Source: Desulfovibrio sp. JY
GTDB taxonomy: Bacteria; Desulfobacterota; Desulfovibrionia; Desulfovibrionales; Desulfovibrionaceae
Length of the DNA: 64,000 nucleotides
NCBI GenBank assembly: GCA_021730285.1
Contig: CP082962.1
Location: 3,543,501 to 3,607,500 of the forward strand
Reading direction: 5' to 3'
This document shows positions 8,816-18,029 of this stretch, one piece after another. Made by a program: the position numbers and the translations under genes. Position 1 is the stretch's first letter; each line of letters opens with the position of its first letter. The notes beneath the pieces are model-generated. The model saw nothing but the letters and a program-made list of their open reading frames with translations. It was not told the origin of the DNA and made no database searches.

Positions 8816-9796
8816 ATGAAAAAAGCGCTTATTTTCGGAGTCTCCGGTCAGGACGGAGCCTATCTTGCCCGGTTGCTGCTGGAGAAGGGCTATCAGGTGA
8901 CCGGGACCTCCCGCGACGCCCAGATGACTTCCTTTCGCAATCTGGCCGCGCTCGGCCTGCGCGACCGGGTGGCGCTTTTTTCCGTGACGCTGACCGATTT
9001 CCGCAGCGTGCTGACCGTGCTGACCAAGGTCGTGCCGGACGAGATCTACCACCTGGCCGGGCAGTCCTCGGTCGGGCTCTCCTTCGAGCAGCCGGTGGAA
9101 ACCTTCCACTCCATCAGCCTCGGCACCCTCAATCTGCTCGAGGCCGTGCGTTTCCTGAATGCGCCGGTCAGGCTCTACAACGCCTCGTCGAGCGACTGCT
9201 TCGGTGACACCGGCGGGGAACCCGCGACGGAAACGACTCCCTTTGCCCCGCGAAGTCCCTATGCCGTGGCCAAGGCGGCCGCCCATTTCGAGGTGGCCAA
9301 TTACCGCGAGGCCTATAATCTTTTCGCCTGCAACGGCATCCTTTTCAACCACGAATCGCCGCTTCGCCCGACGCGCTTCGTCACCCGCAAGATCGTTGCC
9401 GCCGCCTGCCGCATTGCCAAAGGCTCCGGCGAACGCCTGCGCCTGGGCAACATCGACGTGGCCCGGGACTGGGGCTACGCCCCCCAGTACGTGGAGGCCA
9501 TGTGGCGCATGCTCCAGCAGGACGCGCCTGAGGATTACGTCATCGCCACCGGCCAAACCATCACCTTGCGTGATTTTACCGCCCACGCCTTCGACGCTGT
9601 CGGCCTTGACTGGCGTGACCACGTCGACGTGGACCCCTCCCTTTTTCGTCCCTCGGACATTGCCGTAAGCCGGGCCAACCCGTCCAAGGCGGCGCAGCGC
9701 CTGGGCTGGCGGGCGACGCTCGGTCCCGCCGACGTGGCCCGGGCCATGGTCGCCCACGAAATGGGTCAACCGCAACCGGAGAAAACCGCTCCATGA
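8816..9796 (+). CDS. GDP-mannose 4,6-dehydratase-like SDR protein (paralogue)
   Basis: 326 residues, extended short-chain dehydrogenase. The NAD(P) loop is [11 protein letters not shown] near residue 8 and the YxxxK pair lies in [11 protein letters not shown] near 147. It is clearly related to the Gmd encoded next, including [10 protein letters not shown] and FVTRKI. The active-site segment that reads STSELFG in Gmd is SSSDCFG here, so the catalytic Glu position carries Asp. It may be a dehydratase variant, a 4-reductase (Rmd-like), or act with Gmd on the same GDP-sugar. The stop overlaps gmd by ATGA. Deoxysugar synthesis for the surface glycan is the likely role. Confidence 0.78.
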   Translation: MKKALIFGVSGQDGAYLARLLLEKGYQVTGTSRDAQMTSFRNLAALGLRDRVALFSVTLTDFRSVLTVLTKVVPDEIYHLAGQSSVGLSFEQPVETFHSISLGTLNLLEAVRFLNAPVRLYNASSSDCFGDTGGEPATETTPFAPRSPYAVAKAAAHFEVANYREAYNLFACNGILFNHESPLRPTRFVTRKIVAAACRIAKGSGERLRLGNIDVARDWGYAPQYVEAMWRMLQQDAPEDYVIATGQTITLRDFTAHAFDAVGLDWRDHVDVDPSLFRPSDIAVSRANPSKAAQRLGWRATLGPADVARAMVAHEMGQPQPEKTAP

Positions 9797-10884
9797 AGAA
9801 CAAAGTCGCGCTGATCACCGGTATCACCGGGCAGGACGGTGCCTATCTGGCCGAATTGCTGCTGCAAAAGGGCTACGAGGTGCATGGCATCAAGCGCCGG
9901 TCCTCGCTTTTCAACACCCAGCGCATTGACCATCTCTACAGCGACCCACACGACACCGGCCGCAGACTGATGTTGCACTACGGCGACCTGTCCGATTCCA
10001 CCAACCTCATCCGCATCATGCAGGAGGTCCGGCCGGACGAGGTCTACAACCTGGCCGCCCAGAGCCACGTCAAGGTCTCCTTCGAGTCGCCGGAATATAC
10101 CGCCGATGTGGACGCCCTGGGAACCTTGCGCCTGCTCGAGGCCATCCGCATCCTGGGGCTCGAGAAACACACCCGTTTTTACCAGGCCTCGACCTCGGAG
10201 CTGTTCGGCAAGGTGGTGGAGACGCCCCAGACCGAGAAAACGCCGTTTTATCCGCGAAGCCCCTATGCCGTGGCCAAGCTCTATGCCTACTGGATCACGG
10301 TCAACTACCGCGAGGCCTACGGCATGTATGCCTGCAACGGCATCCTTTTCAATCACGAGTCCCCGGTTCGCGGTGAAACGTTTGTGACCCGCAAGATCAC
10401 CCGGGCCATGGCCCGTATCAAGCTGGGGCTCCAGGATTGCCTGTATCTCGGCAACATGAGCGCGCTTCGCGATTGGGGCCATGCCAAGGATTACGTGGAG
10501 ATGCAGTGGCTCATGCTCCAGCAGGACGCGCCGGACGATTTCGTCATCGCCACCGGCCGGCAATCCTCGGTGCGCGACTTCGTGTCGATGACCGCGGCTG
10601 AGCTCGGCATCCCCCTGCGTTTCGAGGGCGAAGGCGCAAACGAGAAGGGGTATGACGCCGAAACGGGCAAATGCCTCGTGGCCGTCGATCCCCGCTATTT
10701 CCGGCCGACAGAGGTGGAAACCCTGCTCGGCGATCCCACCAAGGCCCGGGAGCGTCTGGGCTGGCAGCCGAGGATCACCATCGAGCAGATGGTGTCCGAG
10801 ATGGTGCGAAATGATCTGCGCGAGGCCGAGCGGGATGCGCTCTGCAAAAGCCAGGGATTTGCCGTTTTCGACTACAACGAATAG
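9793..10884 (+). CDS. gmd: GDP-mannose 4,6-dehydratase
   Basis: 363 residues, normal length. The cofactor loop is [15 protein letters not shown], followed by the family-specific [16 protein letters not shown]. The catalytic STSELFG (Thr/Glu) lies near residue 134 and [12 protein letters not shown] supplies Tyr and Lys near 157-161. It converts GDP-D-mannose to GDP-4-dehydro-6-deoxy-D-mannose, the precursor of GDP-fucose, GDP-rhamnose and related sugars. No fucose synthase (fcl) is visible here, so the second step may be done by the paralogue upstream or elsewhere. Confidence 0.95.
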   Translation: MKNKVALITGITGQDGAYLAELLLQKGYEVHGIKRRSSLFNTQRIDHLYSDPHDTGRRLMLHYGDLSDSTNLIRIMQEVRPDEVYNLAAQSHVKVSFESPEYTADVDALGTLRLLEAIRILGLEKHTRFYQASTSELFGKVVETPQTEKTPFYPRSPYAVAKLYAYWITVNYREAYGMYACNGILFNHESPVRGETFVTRKITRAMARIKLGLQDCLYLGNMSALRDWGHAKDYVEMQWLMLQQDAPDDFVIATGRQSSVRDFVSMTAAELGIPLRFEGEGANEKGYDAETGKCLVAVDPRYFRPTEVETLLGDPTKARERLGWQPRITIEQMVSEMVRNDLREAERDALCKSQGFAVFDYNE

Positions 10885-10895
10885 ATTGTCGGGCC

Positions 10896-10950
10896 TTGAC
10901 AGGGCTTCCCCCGTGTCTAGCTCATACAGGCGGCGCGTTTTCGCGCCGCC
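10896..10950 (+). promoter_or_regulatory. Possible promoter and leader hairpin
   Basis: TTGACA at 10896-10901 is a consensus -35; the -10 is weak (TAGCTC 16 bases on). A perfect 9-bp hairpin (GGCGGCGCG at 10929-10937, TTTT loop, CGCGCCGCC to 10950) is followed by AATTTT. It could end the gmd transcript or lie in the leader of the next gene; its closeness to the AAGGAG site leaves both open. Confidence 0.45.
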
Positions 10951-10974
10951 AATTTTGCCCAAGGAGAATACCAC

Positions 10975-11322
10975 ATGGCTTATGACATCCGCCTGGTGAA
11001 GCTGATAAACGGCGAGACGGTGCTCGGCAAATGGGACGAGGCCGCCGGCAAGCTGACCGACGTGGCCCTGCTCCAGACCATTCCTTCCCAGCAGGGCGTG
11101 CAGATGCTGCTTCTGCCCTTCGGCTATCCCTTCGAGACCGAGGTCGGCGGCGAGATCGAGCTGTCCCACGTGCTCTATCAGTTCAAGAAGTTTCCCGACG
11201 AGCTCAAGACCCGCTACCTGGAAGCCACGAGCAACCTCACCCTGTCCACCCCCGGCGACCTCAAGACCCTGTCCAACCTGGGCGGCGGCAAGGGTAATCT
11301 CTCCAGCATCCTGAAGAAATAG
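10975..11322 (+). CDS. Small conserved protein, possibly Sm-like
   Basis: 115 residues preceded by AAGGAG. The N-terminal pattern (LVKLINGETVLGKWDE, then a second strand set LTDVALLQTIPS and LLLPFGYPF) recalls the Sm1/Sm2 beta-barrel of small LSm-like proteins found in bacteria and phages. No signal peptide or membrane segment is seen, and the C-terminus is Gly/Ser/Lys-rich. It has its own promoter-like upstream region and stands alone. RNA binding would be a guess from fold resemblance only; the true function is unknown. Confidence 0.65.
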   Translation: MAYDIRLVKLINGETVLGKWDEAAGKLTDVALLQTIPSQQGVQMLLLPFGYPFETEVGGEIELSHVLYQFKKFPDELKTRYLEATSNLTLSTPGDLKTLSNLGGGKGNLSSILKK

Positions 11323-11394
11323 GGTTTGTTTCCGCAATTCATCCGCGCTTGGCGCGCCCGCAACACGCAAAAAAAAGTTTAGGAAAGGGAGAGC

Positions 11395-11436
11395 GCGAGA
11401 GGGGAGAACCCTTTGCAAAAGGGTTTCCCCTCTCGC
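11395..11436. repeat. Interspersed palindrome 2
   Basis: GCGAGAGGGG-type palindrome with a GC centre and one asymmetry inside the arms (AGAA against TTT). The tag AAAAAAGTTTAGGAAAGGG is on the left. Like copy 1 it stands just before a plus-strand gene (start 11454), against the usual polarity of the family. Confidence 0.82.
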
Positions 11437-11453
11437 ATTTTCTTCTCACAACT

Positions 11454-14027
11454 ATGCGCGAATTCGCTCCCTGGCTGCAAAAGCCCACCCAGTATCTTGG
11501 TGCCGAATGGGGCCGTACGGCCAAGGACGCCGCTTCGGTGCGCGCCCGGGTCGCCCTGGCCTTTCCGGATATGTATGAAGTCGGCATGTCCTATGTGGGC
11601 GGGCGTATCCTTTACGAGACCGTCAACCGTGTTGCGGGCCTTGCCGCCGAGCGCGTCTTCACGCCGACCGACGAGGCCGCGGGGCTTCTGCGCGAGAAGG
11701 GCGCGCCGCTTTGCACCCTGGAGTCCGACACGCCGCTGGCCGCCTGCGACGTGGTGGCGTTCCACCTCACCCACGAGCTGTGCTACACCAACGTGCTGTA
11801 CATGCTGGATTTGGCCGGCATCCCTTTTCGCGCTGCCGACCGGAGCGAGGACGGGCCGCTGGTCATCGCCGGCGGCGGTTGCGCCTTCAATGCCGAGCCC
11901 GTGGCCCCGTTTTTCGACCTCATGGTCATCGGCGACGGCGAAGAGGCCCTGCCCGCCATTTTGCAGGCCGTGGCCACGGCCAGGGAGGAGGGCGGCCTTT
12001 CGAAGCGCGACGTGCTCCTGCGCCTGACCGCCATCCCCGGCGTCTATGTGCCGTCCTTTTTCGACGTCGGCCCGGATGGCGCGCCGGTCCCCCTGGTGCC
12101 GGGCTACGCGCGTGTGACCAAGGCGATTGTGGCCGATCTGGACACGGCTCCCTTTCCCACCTGTCAGGTGGTGCCCTTTGCCCAGGCCGTGCACGACCGC
12201 TTGGCCGTGGAGATCGCCCGGGGCTGCACGCGCGGCTGTCGTTTCTGCCATGCCGGCATGATCTACCGGCCGGTCAGGGAGCGCAGCCTGCCCGAGCTGG
12301 AAAAACTCGTGGCCGAGGGACTTTCGCGCACCGGCTACGAGGAACTGTCCTTTCTTTCCCTGTCCACCGGCGATTTTTCCGCTCTGGAAAGCCTGTTCGC
12401 CCACACCATCGACCGCTGCCGCCGGGATCAGGTGGCCGTGTCGTTGCCGTCACTGCGGGCCGGCACGCTCTCCGACTCCATCCTCGACATGATGGCCGGC
12501 ATTCGCCGCACCGGCGCGACCGTGGCCCCGGAAGCCGCCACCCAGCGCCTGCGCGACGTCATCAACAAGGGCATCACCGAAGAGGACATCCTGGCCCACG
12601 TGGCCAAGCTCTTTGGCCACGGCTGGCAGCAGGTCAAGCTCTACTTCATGATCGGCCTGCCGACCGAGACCGAGGAGGACGTGCGGGGCATTTACGAACT
12701 GGCCAAAAAGGTGCTCGCCCAGGCTCCTCCCGGGACCAAAAGGCTCCAGGTCACGGCCGCCATCTCGCCCTACGTGCCCAAGACCCATACGCCGTTTCAG
12801 TGGGAAGCGCAGATCAGTCTGGAACAGATCAAGGAACGGGTGGGGTATCTGCGCGATCTTTTCGCCACGGACCGGCGGCTGACGCTGCGCTGGCACGAGC
12901 CGGAGATGAGCTTTCTCGAAGGCGTCTTTTCCCGGGCCGGCCGGGAGCTTGCGCCCCTGGTCGAGGCCGCCTACCGCCAGGGCGCGCTTTTTTGCTCCTG
13001 GATCGACCGGTTCGACCTGGCTCCCTGGCTGCGGGTGTTCGACGAAGCCGGGCTGGACCCGGCCAAGTGGCTGGCCGCGCGCGACCCGGATGCGCCGCTG
13101 CCCTGGGACCATCTTTCCTGCGGCGTCACCCCGGGCTTTTTGCGCCGGGAGCGCCAGAAAGCCCTGGCCGGGCGCATCACGGCCGACTGCCGCTACGGCG
13201 AGTGCTCGGGCTGCGGCGTGTGCGACTTCGAGGGGCGCAAGAGCGAACTGCGCGCCGCCGGGGACGCGGAAATCCGCCCGCGCTGCAACCGTCCCGAACG
13301 CGAACACGAGGCCGTGGCCGCGCCGCCGCCCCCAGCCAAGGAAGATTTGACCCGCAAGGCCGTGCATGTGCGCCTGTGGTTTACCAAGACCGGCAGCGCC
13401 GTGTACCTGAGCCAGCTCGAACTCACGCGTCTTTTCGAGCGCGCTTTGCGCCGGGCCGGGCTTCGGCCGAGCTTTTCCGCAGGCTACCATCCGCTGCCCC
13501 AGATGTCCTTCGGACGGGCCCTGTCGGTGGGCGTTGCGAGCGAGGCCGAGTGGATGGGGCTTTTTCTGCGTGAGCCGGTGGCTCCCGGCGACATCCCGGC
13601 AAGGCTCAATCCCAACCTGCCCGAGGGGCTGGTCATGGTGGCCGTGGAGGAGTTGCCTCCGGGCCGCAAGGTGCCGCATCCCATCGAGGAAACTTTCGAA
13701 CTTGTCATACCCGCCGCCTGCGCCAAGGACTGCCTGGAACGCTGGGCCGCGTTTACGGCGGCGGACAGCTTTGCCGTGACCTGGGAATCGAAAAAAGGTC
13801 CGCGCTCCATCGACGCCCGGCCCCTTGTCACCAGTATTGCCGCCGGCGAATCCGATCATACGGTGCGCTTCACCTGCCTTTTCGCCGAAGCCTACGTGAG
13901 CCCCTTGCGGCTGGTCGAAGCGGTCTGCCCGGGACTGGCGCGCGGTCGCTACGCCCTGACCAAGGTTGCCGTGGCCTTCGAAGCGGGTGGGGCGGCGTTC
14001 CCTTCCGGTTTGATGAACCAGAATTAA
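11454..14027 (+). CDS. B12-binding-type radical SAM protein with C-terminal DUF2344
   Basis: 857 residues. The N-terminal ~200 residues resemble a cobalamin-binding Rossmann domain. The radical SAM core has CxxxCxxC at C258, C262 and C265 (RGCTRGCRFCHAG) and binds a [4Fe-4S] cluster that cleaves SAM. A Cys-rich CRYGECSGCGVCDFEG near residues 577-592 could hold another metal site. From ~637 on it matches the radical-SAM-linked DUF2344 domain, a separate gene in many bacteria, so this is a fusion. The substrate is unknown; rRNA or tRNA modification has been guessed for the family. No clear ribosome site precedes the ATG, which lies 17 bases after palindrome 2. Confidence 0.85.
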   Translation: MREFAPWLQKPTQYLGAEWGRTAKDAASVRARVALAFPDMYEVGMSYVGGRILYETVNRVAGLAAERVFTPTDEAAGLLREKGAPLCTLESDTPLAACDVVAFHLTHELCYTNVLYMLDLAGIPFRAADRSEDGPLVIAGGGCAFNAEPVAPFFDLMVIGDGEEALPAILQAVATAREEGGLSKRDVLLRLTAIPGVYVPSFFDVGPDGAPVPLVPGYARVTKAIVADLDTAPFPTCQVVPFAQAVHDRLAVEIARGCTRGCRFCHAGMIYRPVRERSLPELEKLVAEGLSRTGYEELSFLSLSTGDFSALESLFAHTIDRCRRDQVAVSLPSLRAGTLSDSILDMMAGIRRTGATVAPEAATQRLRDVINKGITEEDILAHVAKLFGHGWQQVKLYFMIGLPTETEEDVRGIYELAKKVLAQAPPGTKRLQVTAAISPYVPKTHTPFQWEAQISLEQIKERVGYLRDLFATDRRLTLRWHEPEMSFLEGVFSRAGRELAPLVEAAYRQGALFCSWIDRFDLAPWLRVFDEAGLDPAKWLAARDPDAPLPWDHLSCGVTPGFLRRERQKALAGRITADCRYGECSGCGVCDFEGRKSELRAAGDAEIRPRCNRPEREHEAVAAPPPPAKEDLTRKAVHVRLWFTKTGSAVYLSQLELTRLFERALRRAGLRPSFSAGYHPLPQMSFGRALSVGVASEAEWMGLFLREPVAPGDIPARLNPNLPEGLVMVAVEELPPGRKVPHPIEETFELVIPAACAKDCLERWAAFTAADSFAVTWESKKGPRSIDARPLVTSIAAGESDHTVRFTCLFAEAYVSPLRLVEAVCPGLARGRYALTKVAVAFEAGGAAFPSGLMNQN

Positions 14028-14119
14028 GTTCCCTTGCCGCGCAAAATACCTATGCTTTATGTGCCGCCCGCACCACCGCGTGCGGCCGGCCCCCTATTTG
14101 AAGCAAAGGAGTTCCCCTG

Positions 14120-16753
14120 ATGCGTTGGCGTTTTTCCCTTTTCCTTCTCACGTCGCTGCTCGCCCTGGCCGCTGTCGCGGCCGCAGCCGAGCCGCCGCAT
14201 GTCGTGCGCCTGCCCAACGGCCTGACCGTCATGGTCATCGAGGACAACCGCTTCCCGCTGGTGTCCGAACGGCTTTTCGTCCATGCCGGCTCGGGCTACG
14301 AAACGCCCAAACAGGCGGGTCTGAGCCACCTGCTCGAACACATGGTCTTCAAATCCACGGCCAAACGTCCGGCCGGCCAGGTGGCTTCGGACGTCGAGGG
14401 CGCCGGCGGGGAGCTCAATGCCTCCACCAGCTTCGACAGCACCACCTTCCGGGTGGACATGCCGGCGGACCGCTGGAAGCTCGGCCTCGACGTCATCAAG
14501 GACATGATTTTCGGGGCCAAGTTCGTGCCTGAGGAGCTTGATTCCGAACGCAAGGTGGTGTTGTCGGAACTGGCCCGGGGGCGGGACAATCCCGACAACC
14601 GGCTGTTCCAGATGACCCAGGCCATGGCCTGGCCCGGACAGTCCTACGGCTGGCCCGTCATCGGTTTTCCCGAGACGGTCTCGAAGTTCACCGCCGACGA
14701 CCTGCGCGCCTACGTCAAGGAACGCTACCAGCCCCAGTCCATGCTGCTGGTGGTCGCCGGCAAGGTGCGGGCCGAGGATGTCGAGCAGGAGGCCGGGGAA
14801 CTTTTCGGCTCCCTGGTCAACGACCGGCCCCAGACCCCGATCGTCCCCTACGTCCAACCCGGCATGGCGGTGGGTCAGCCCATGGTCAAGGTGGAATACG
14901 GGCAGTGGAACAAGGTGCGCCTGCAGCTTTCCTTTCCCACGCCCGGCATCCGCACCGCCGACGAGGCTTCCCTCGACGTGTTGGCCCAGCTTTTGGCCGG
15001 GGACGAAACCAGCCGGCTGTACCGCACGTTCAAGTACGACAAGAAGCTGGTCGACGACATTTCCTGCACGTCGATGACGTTGGAGCGGGGCGGGCTTTTT
15101 ATTATCGACGTTTCCCTGGACGCCAAGAACGTGGCCGCCTTCTGGCAGGGCCTGCTTACGGAACTGGCCCATCTGCGGGGTTCGTCGTTTACCGACCATG
15201 AACTGGCCCGGGTCAAGCTCAATATCGAGGACGGCCTGTACCGGGCCAAGGAAACCCTGGCCGGAATGGCCATGAAGGCGGGCTATTTCCGTTTCTACGG
15301 CTACGATCCCAACGGCGAGGCCAACTATCTGCGCGCCGTGCGTCTGGTGGACCAGAAGTCCCTGCAAGCCGTCATCGAGGCCACGCTTCGCCCCGAGCGC
15401 CGGCTGGTCGCCGCCTTGGTGCCCAAGGCCGACGAAAAGGTGGTCACGGCCGACGCGCTGACCGCCCTGGCCAACAAGGCCTGGCCCGCGCCCAAGGCCG
15501 CCTCCGCCACGACAACGCAGGCCGCCGGCGGCGTGGCCGCGCCCGAGGTGGCGGATCTCGGCGGCGGGCACACGCTGGTGCTGTTGCCCGACAAGACGCT
15601 GCCCTACGTGTCCGTGTCCCTGGTCTACAACGGCGGGGACGCGCTTTTGGCGCAAAATAGGCAGGGACTGGCGGAACTCGTGGCCAACAGCCTGACCACG
15701 GGCACGAAAAAGCTTTCGGCCAACGCCCTGGAGGATTTCCTGGCCGACCGGGCCGCCGACCTTTCCGCGACGGCCGGGCGCGACGCCTTTTCCGTATCGG
15801 CCAAGTTTCCCAGCCGGTTCCAGAAAGACATGTTCGGCCTTGTGTCCGATGTGCTGCTGACCCCGGCCCTTTTGCCCGCCGAGGTCTCGCGCGAGGTGTC
15901 GGACCAGCTCGCGGCCATCAAATCCCAGGAGGACAAGCCGCTCGGGCTCGCCTTCCGCAAGCTCTTCCCGTTCCTGTATACCGACACCGCCTATGCCTAT
16001 ACGCGCCTGGGCCAGCCGGACACGGTGCGGACCTTCACGGCCGCGGACGTCGCCGGTTTCTGGACGGCCCAGAGGCAGCGGCCCTGGGTAATGGCCGTGT
16101 GCGGTGATTTCGATCCCGCCGCCGTGCGCGCCCTGGCCGATAAGCTGGCCAAGGCCGACGGGCCGGCCAAGCCGTTTAGCTTCGCCACGCCCAAGTGGGG
16201 CGAGAAGCGCGAGGATACCGTGCATCTCCCCGGTCGCAACCAGACCCATCTGCTCATGGTCTTTCCGGTGCCGGGCCTGCGCTCGCCGGACACCCCGGGT
16301 CTCGAGCTCTTAAACAACGTCCTGGCCGGGCAAAGCGGGTTGCTTTTTTCCCGCCTGCGCGACGGCGAGAGCCTTGGGTATTCCGTGACCTCGTTTCTCT
16401 GGCAGTCGGATACGACCGGTTTTTTGGCCTTCTACATCGGCACCTCGCCCGACAAGGCCAGTGCGGCCCTGGACGGCTTTGCGCGGGTGGCGGCCCAGTT
16501 GCGCCAGACCCCGCTTCCCGACGAAATGATGCTGCGGGCCAAAAACGTCCTGTCCGGGGATTATTACCGGGACCGGCAGGCGCTTTCCTCGCGTAGCGCC
16601 GAGGCGGCCCGGTCGCTGTCCCAGGGCCTGCCGCTGGACAACGATCGCCGGGTGGTCGAGGCGGCCCAGTCGCTTACCCCGGAGAACCTCAAGGCGCTGG
16701 CCGAGAAATATCTGAAGCCGGAGGCGGCCTACGTCTTCAAGGTGCAGCCCTGA
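14120..16753 (+). CDS. M16-family zinc metallopeptidase (pitrilysin/insulinase type)
   Basis: 877 residues with a signal peptide (about 1-23, ending AAA-AEPP), so periplasmic or envelope-attached. The inverted zinc motif HLLEH is at residues 70-74, and the third ligand Glu lies about 76 residues later, in VVLSELARGRDNP. The second half (from ~470) repeats the M16 fold without the zinc motif, the usual inactive half that closes the degradation chamber. AAAGGAG precedes the ATG. The strong hairpin at 16781 ends the transcript. It likely degrades peptides in the envelope. Confidence 0.9.
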   Translation: MRWRFSLFLLTSLLALAAVAAAAEPPHVVRLPNGLTVMVIEDNRFPLVSERLFVHAGSGYETPKQAGLSHLLEHMVFKSTAKRPAGQVASDVEGAGGELNASTSFDSTTFRVDMPADRWKLGLDVIKDMIFGAKFVPEELDSERKVVLSELARGRDNPDNRLFQMTQAMAWPGQSYGWPVIGFPETVSKFTADDLRAYVKERYQPQSMLLVVAGKVRAEDVEQEAGELFGSLVNDRPQTPIVPYVQPGMAVGQPMVKVEYGQWNKVRLQLSFPTPGIRTADEASLDVLAQLLAGDETSRLYRTFKYDKKLVDDISCTSMTLERGGLFIIDVSLDAKNVAAFWQGLLTELAHLRGSSFTDHELARVKLNIEDGLYRAKETLAGMAMKAGYFRFYGYDPNGEANYLRAVRLVDQKSLQAVIEATLRPERRLVAALVPKADEKVVTADALTALANKAWPAPKAASATTTQAAGGVAAPEVADLGGGHTLVLLPDKTLPYVSVSLVYNGGDALLAQNRQGLAELVANSLTTGTKKLSANALEDFLADRAADLSATAGRDAFSVSAKFPSRFQKDMFGLVSDVLLTPALLPAEVSREVSDQLAAIKSQEDKPLGLAFRKLFPFLYTDTAYAYTRLGQPDTVRTFTAADVAGFWTAQRQRPWVMAVCGDFDPAAVRALADKLAKADGPAKPFSFATPKWGEKREDTVHLPGRNQTHLLMVFPVPGLRSPDTPGLELLNNVLAGQSGLLFSRLRDGESLGYSVTSFLWQSDTTGFLAFYIGTSPDKASAALDGFARVAAQLRQTPLPDEMMLRAKNVLSGDYYRDRQALSSRSAEAARSLSQGLPLDNDRRVVEAAQSLTPENLKALAEKYLKPEAAYVFKVQP

Positions 16754-16780
16754 CCCGGCGCTAAAACCCGATCGAGCCTT

Positions 16781-16809
16781 GGCCCCGGTTTTTCGACCGG
16801 GGCCTTTTT
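16781..16809 (+). terminator. Intrinsic terminator of the M16 protease gene
   Basis: GGCCCCGGT (16781-16789) pairs with ACCGGGGCC (16795-16803) around a short loop and is followed directly by TTTTT. It lies 28 bases after the stop. Confidence 0.85.
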
Positions 16810-16815
16810 CTTGAA

Positions 16816-16827
16816 ATCGTAAACGAT
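16816..16827. promoter_or_regulatory. Short palindrome upstream of osmC
   Basis: ATCGTAAACGAT (5-bp arms around AA) sits 45 bases before the OsmC start, next to a TTGAAA that could serve as a -35 element. It may be an operator for a redox regulator; nothing identifies which one. Confidence 0.3.
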
Positions 16828-16872
16828 CTGTGCCAGTTCCAAGAAAACAGACACAACGGGGAGGGACTTGTC

Positions 16873-17253
16873 ATGATACGATGCCGCACCCTCGAGACAC
16901 CGTTTCAGGTGGAGTTTTCAAGCGGCGGCCATACCGGCGTGTGCGACGCGCCCGCGGACAAGGGCGGGCAAGGCCAGGGCTTTCGGCCCCACGAACTGCT
17001 GGAAGCGGCCCTGGGCTCGTGCACGTCCATGATCATCACCATGTACGCCAAAAATCACGGCATCGCCCTTACGGGCGTCAGCGTCGACGTGTCGCTCGAT
17101 CGCAGCGAACCCGGGACTACGGCCTTTCACTGCGCGATCACGCTCTCCGGCGACCTGACCGACGAGGAGCGCCAACGCCTCTTGCGCGCGGCCAGGGCCT
17201 GCCCGGTGCGCAAGACGCTTTCCGCCAAGCTGGTCTTTCGTGAACAGGGGTAA
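16873..17253 (+). CDS. OsmC/Ohr-family protein
   Basis: 126 residues in the OsmC pattern: a beta-rich N-terminus, then GFRPHELLEAALGSCTSMIITMYA with the first redox cysteine near residue 50, and ARACPVRKTL with the second near 114. In this family the two cysteines form a thiol peroxidase that reduces organic hydroperoxides using dihydrolipoyl or similar thiols. It is preceded by GGGGAGGGA and stands alone between a terminator and a repeat block. Peroxide defence fits an anaerobe exposed to air. Several subfamilies exist, so the exact one is not assigned. Confidence 0.85.
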   Translation: MIRCRTLETPFQVEFSSGGHTGVCDAPADKGGQGQGFRPHELLEAALGSCTSMIITMYAKNHGIALTGVSVDVSLDRSEPGTTAFHCAITLSGDLTDEERQRLLRAARACPVRKTLSAKLVFREQG

Positions 17254-17256
17254 TGG

Positions 17257-17388
17257 AGGATTGGATGCCTCCGGCGGCCAAAGGGCTCACGCCCTTTGGA
17301 ATCCCTTAAGGATTTCGCAGCATTGCTTTGCCGCGAATTCGAATCGTGAACATCCCCTGTCACCGTGAAAGTTTTTTGCGGAGGGGGT
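17257..17388. repeat. Intergenic repeat mosaic, copy 2
   Basis: GCCTCCGGCGGCC is followed by a perfect hairpin (CCAAAGGGC 17278-17286, TCAC, GCCCTTTGG 17291-17299), then an AT-richer spacer, then the GTGAAAGTTTTTTGCGGAGGGGG tag that leads into palindrome 3. The mosaic at 51510-51831 has the related CCGCCGGGAGGC in the opposite orientation. Confidence 0.6.
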
Positions 17389-17428
17389 CCGGGGGAGGGG
17401 CTTTTTTTCAAAAAAGCCCCTCCCCCGG
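17389..17428. repeat. Interspersed palindrome 3
   Basis: Arms of 19 bp (CCGGGGGAGGGGCTTTTTT and its complement) with a TC loop. The tag AAAGTTTT is on the left and the gene whose 3' end it abuts (17444-17923, minus) is on the right, which is the standard polarity of the family. Confidence 0.85.
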
Positions 17429-17443
17429 CGGCTTTCCACCTTC

Positions 17444-17923
17444 CTAGCGCAGGTTGTTGGCGGTGATGAGCCGCACCAGGATGACGATGAGGCAGGCGGA
17501 AAAAACGCCGAGGGTCAGGTAGCCGAAGAAGGCTTCCGAGGCGGCGAGCAGGCGCAGGCTTGGCGTGGGAATGCAGTCGGTGCAGCCGGTATTGGTGAAA
17601 AGCGATACGCTCAGGTAGAGGCAATCCCGGAAGGATTCCGTGAGCCGGTTGTTGCAGACGATCTGGAAGGCCATGAACGTCCTGGCGTAGCCGGCCACGA
17701 TGCAGGCGGCGTAGACCGGCAGGGAAACGGCCAGGACGACGAGGCTGCGAAAGAGCACAAGCGACAGCAGGATCAGTGTCGGGAAGGTGATGGAAAAGGC
17801 GAAGGCCAGAAAGATGACCTGGTCGGGCGTCGTGGTCTTGGCCTGGCTCAAATAGACCAGATAGATGAGAAACGGCAATGATACGGCCAGGCCGACCAGT
17901 CCGAGAATGGAGCGAAGGCTCAT
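17444..17923 (-). CDS. Small membrane protein, ion-channel-like (degenerate filter)
   Basis: 159 residues with four hydrophobic segments. The last ~60 residues have the layout of a two-helix potassium channel pore: a helix, a short pore helix YLSVSLFTNTGCTDCIPT, then an inner helix FFGYLTLGVFSACLIVILVRL. The filter, usually TVGYGD, reads NTGCTDC here, so K+ selectivity is doubtful. Two cysteines three apart sit where the filter would be. It runs toward pck 5' to 3' in the same direction and ends at palindrome 3. It could be a channel relative with a new role or simply an unrelated membrane protein. Confidence 0.6.
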   Translation of the reverse strand: MSLRSILGLVGLAVSLPFLIYLVYLSQAKTTTPDQVIFLAFAFSITFPTLILLSLVLFRSLVVLAVSLPVYAACIVAGYARTFMAFQIVCNNRLTESFRDCLYLSVSLFTNTGCTDCIPTPSLRLLAASEAFFGYLTLGVFSACLIVILVRLITANNLR

Positions 17924-17986
17924 GACGCGGCACGCCTTTTTGCGCTAACTCCCCCGCTTCGGGGCGGCCGGGAGGTTGTGGACAAC

Positions 17987-18027
17987 GAAAAGCCGGCAGC
18001 CGTGCGCATACGTGGGTTCTTGCCGGC
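17987..18027 (-). terminator. Probable terminator of the PEP carboxykinase gene
   Basis: On the minus strand GCCGGCA pairs with TGCCGGC over a 22-base loop and is followed by TTTTCG. It begins 3 bases after the pck stop. Confidence 0.55.
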
Positions 18028-18029
18028 GA

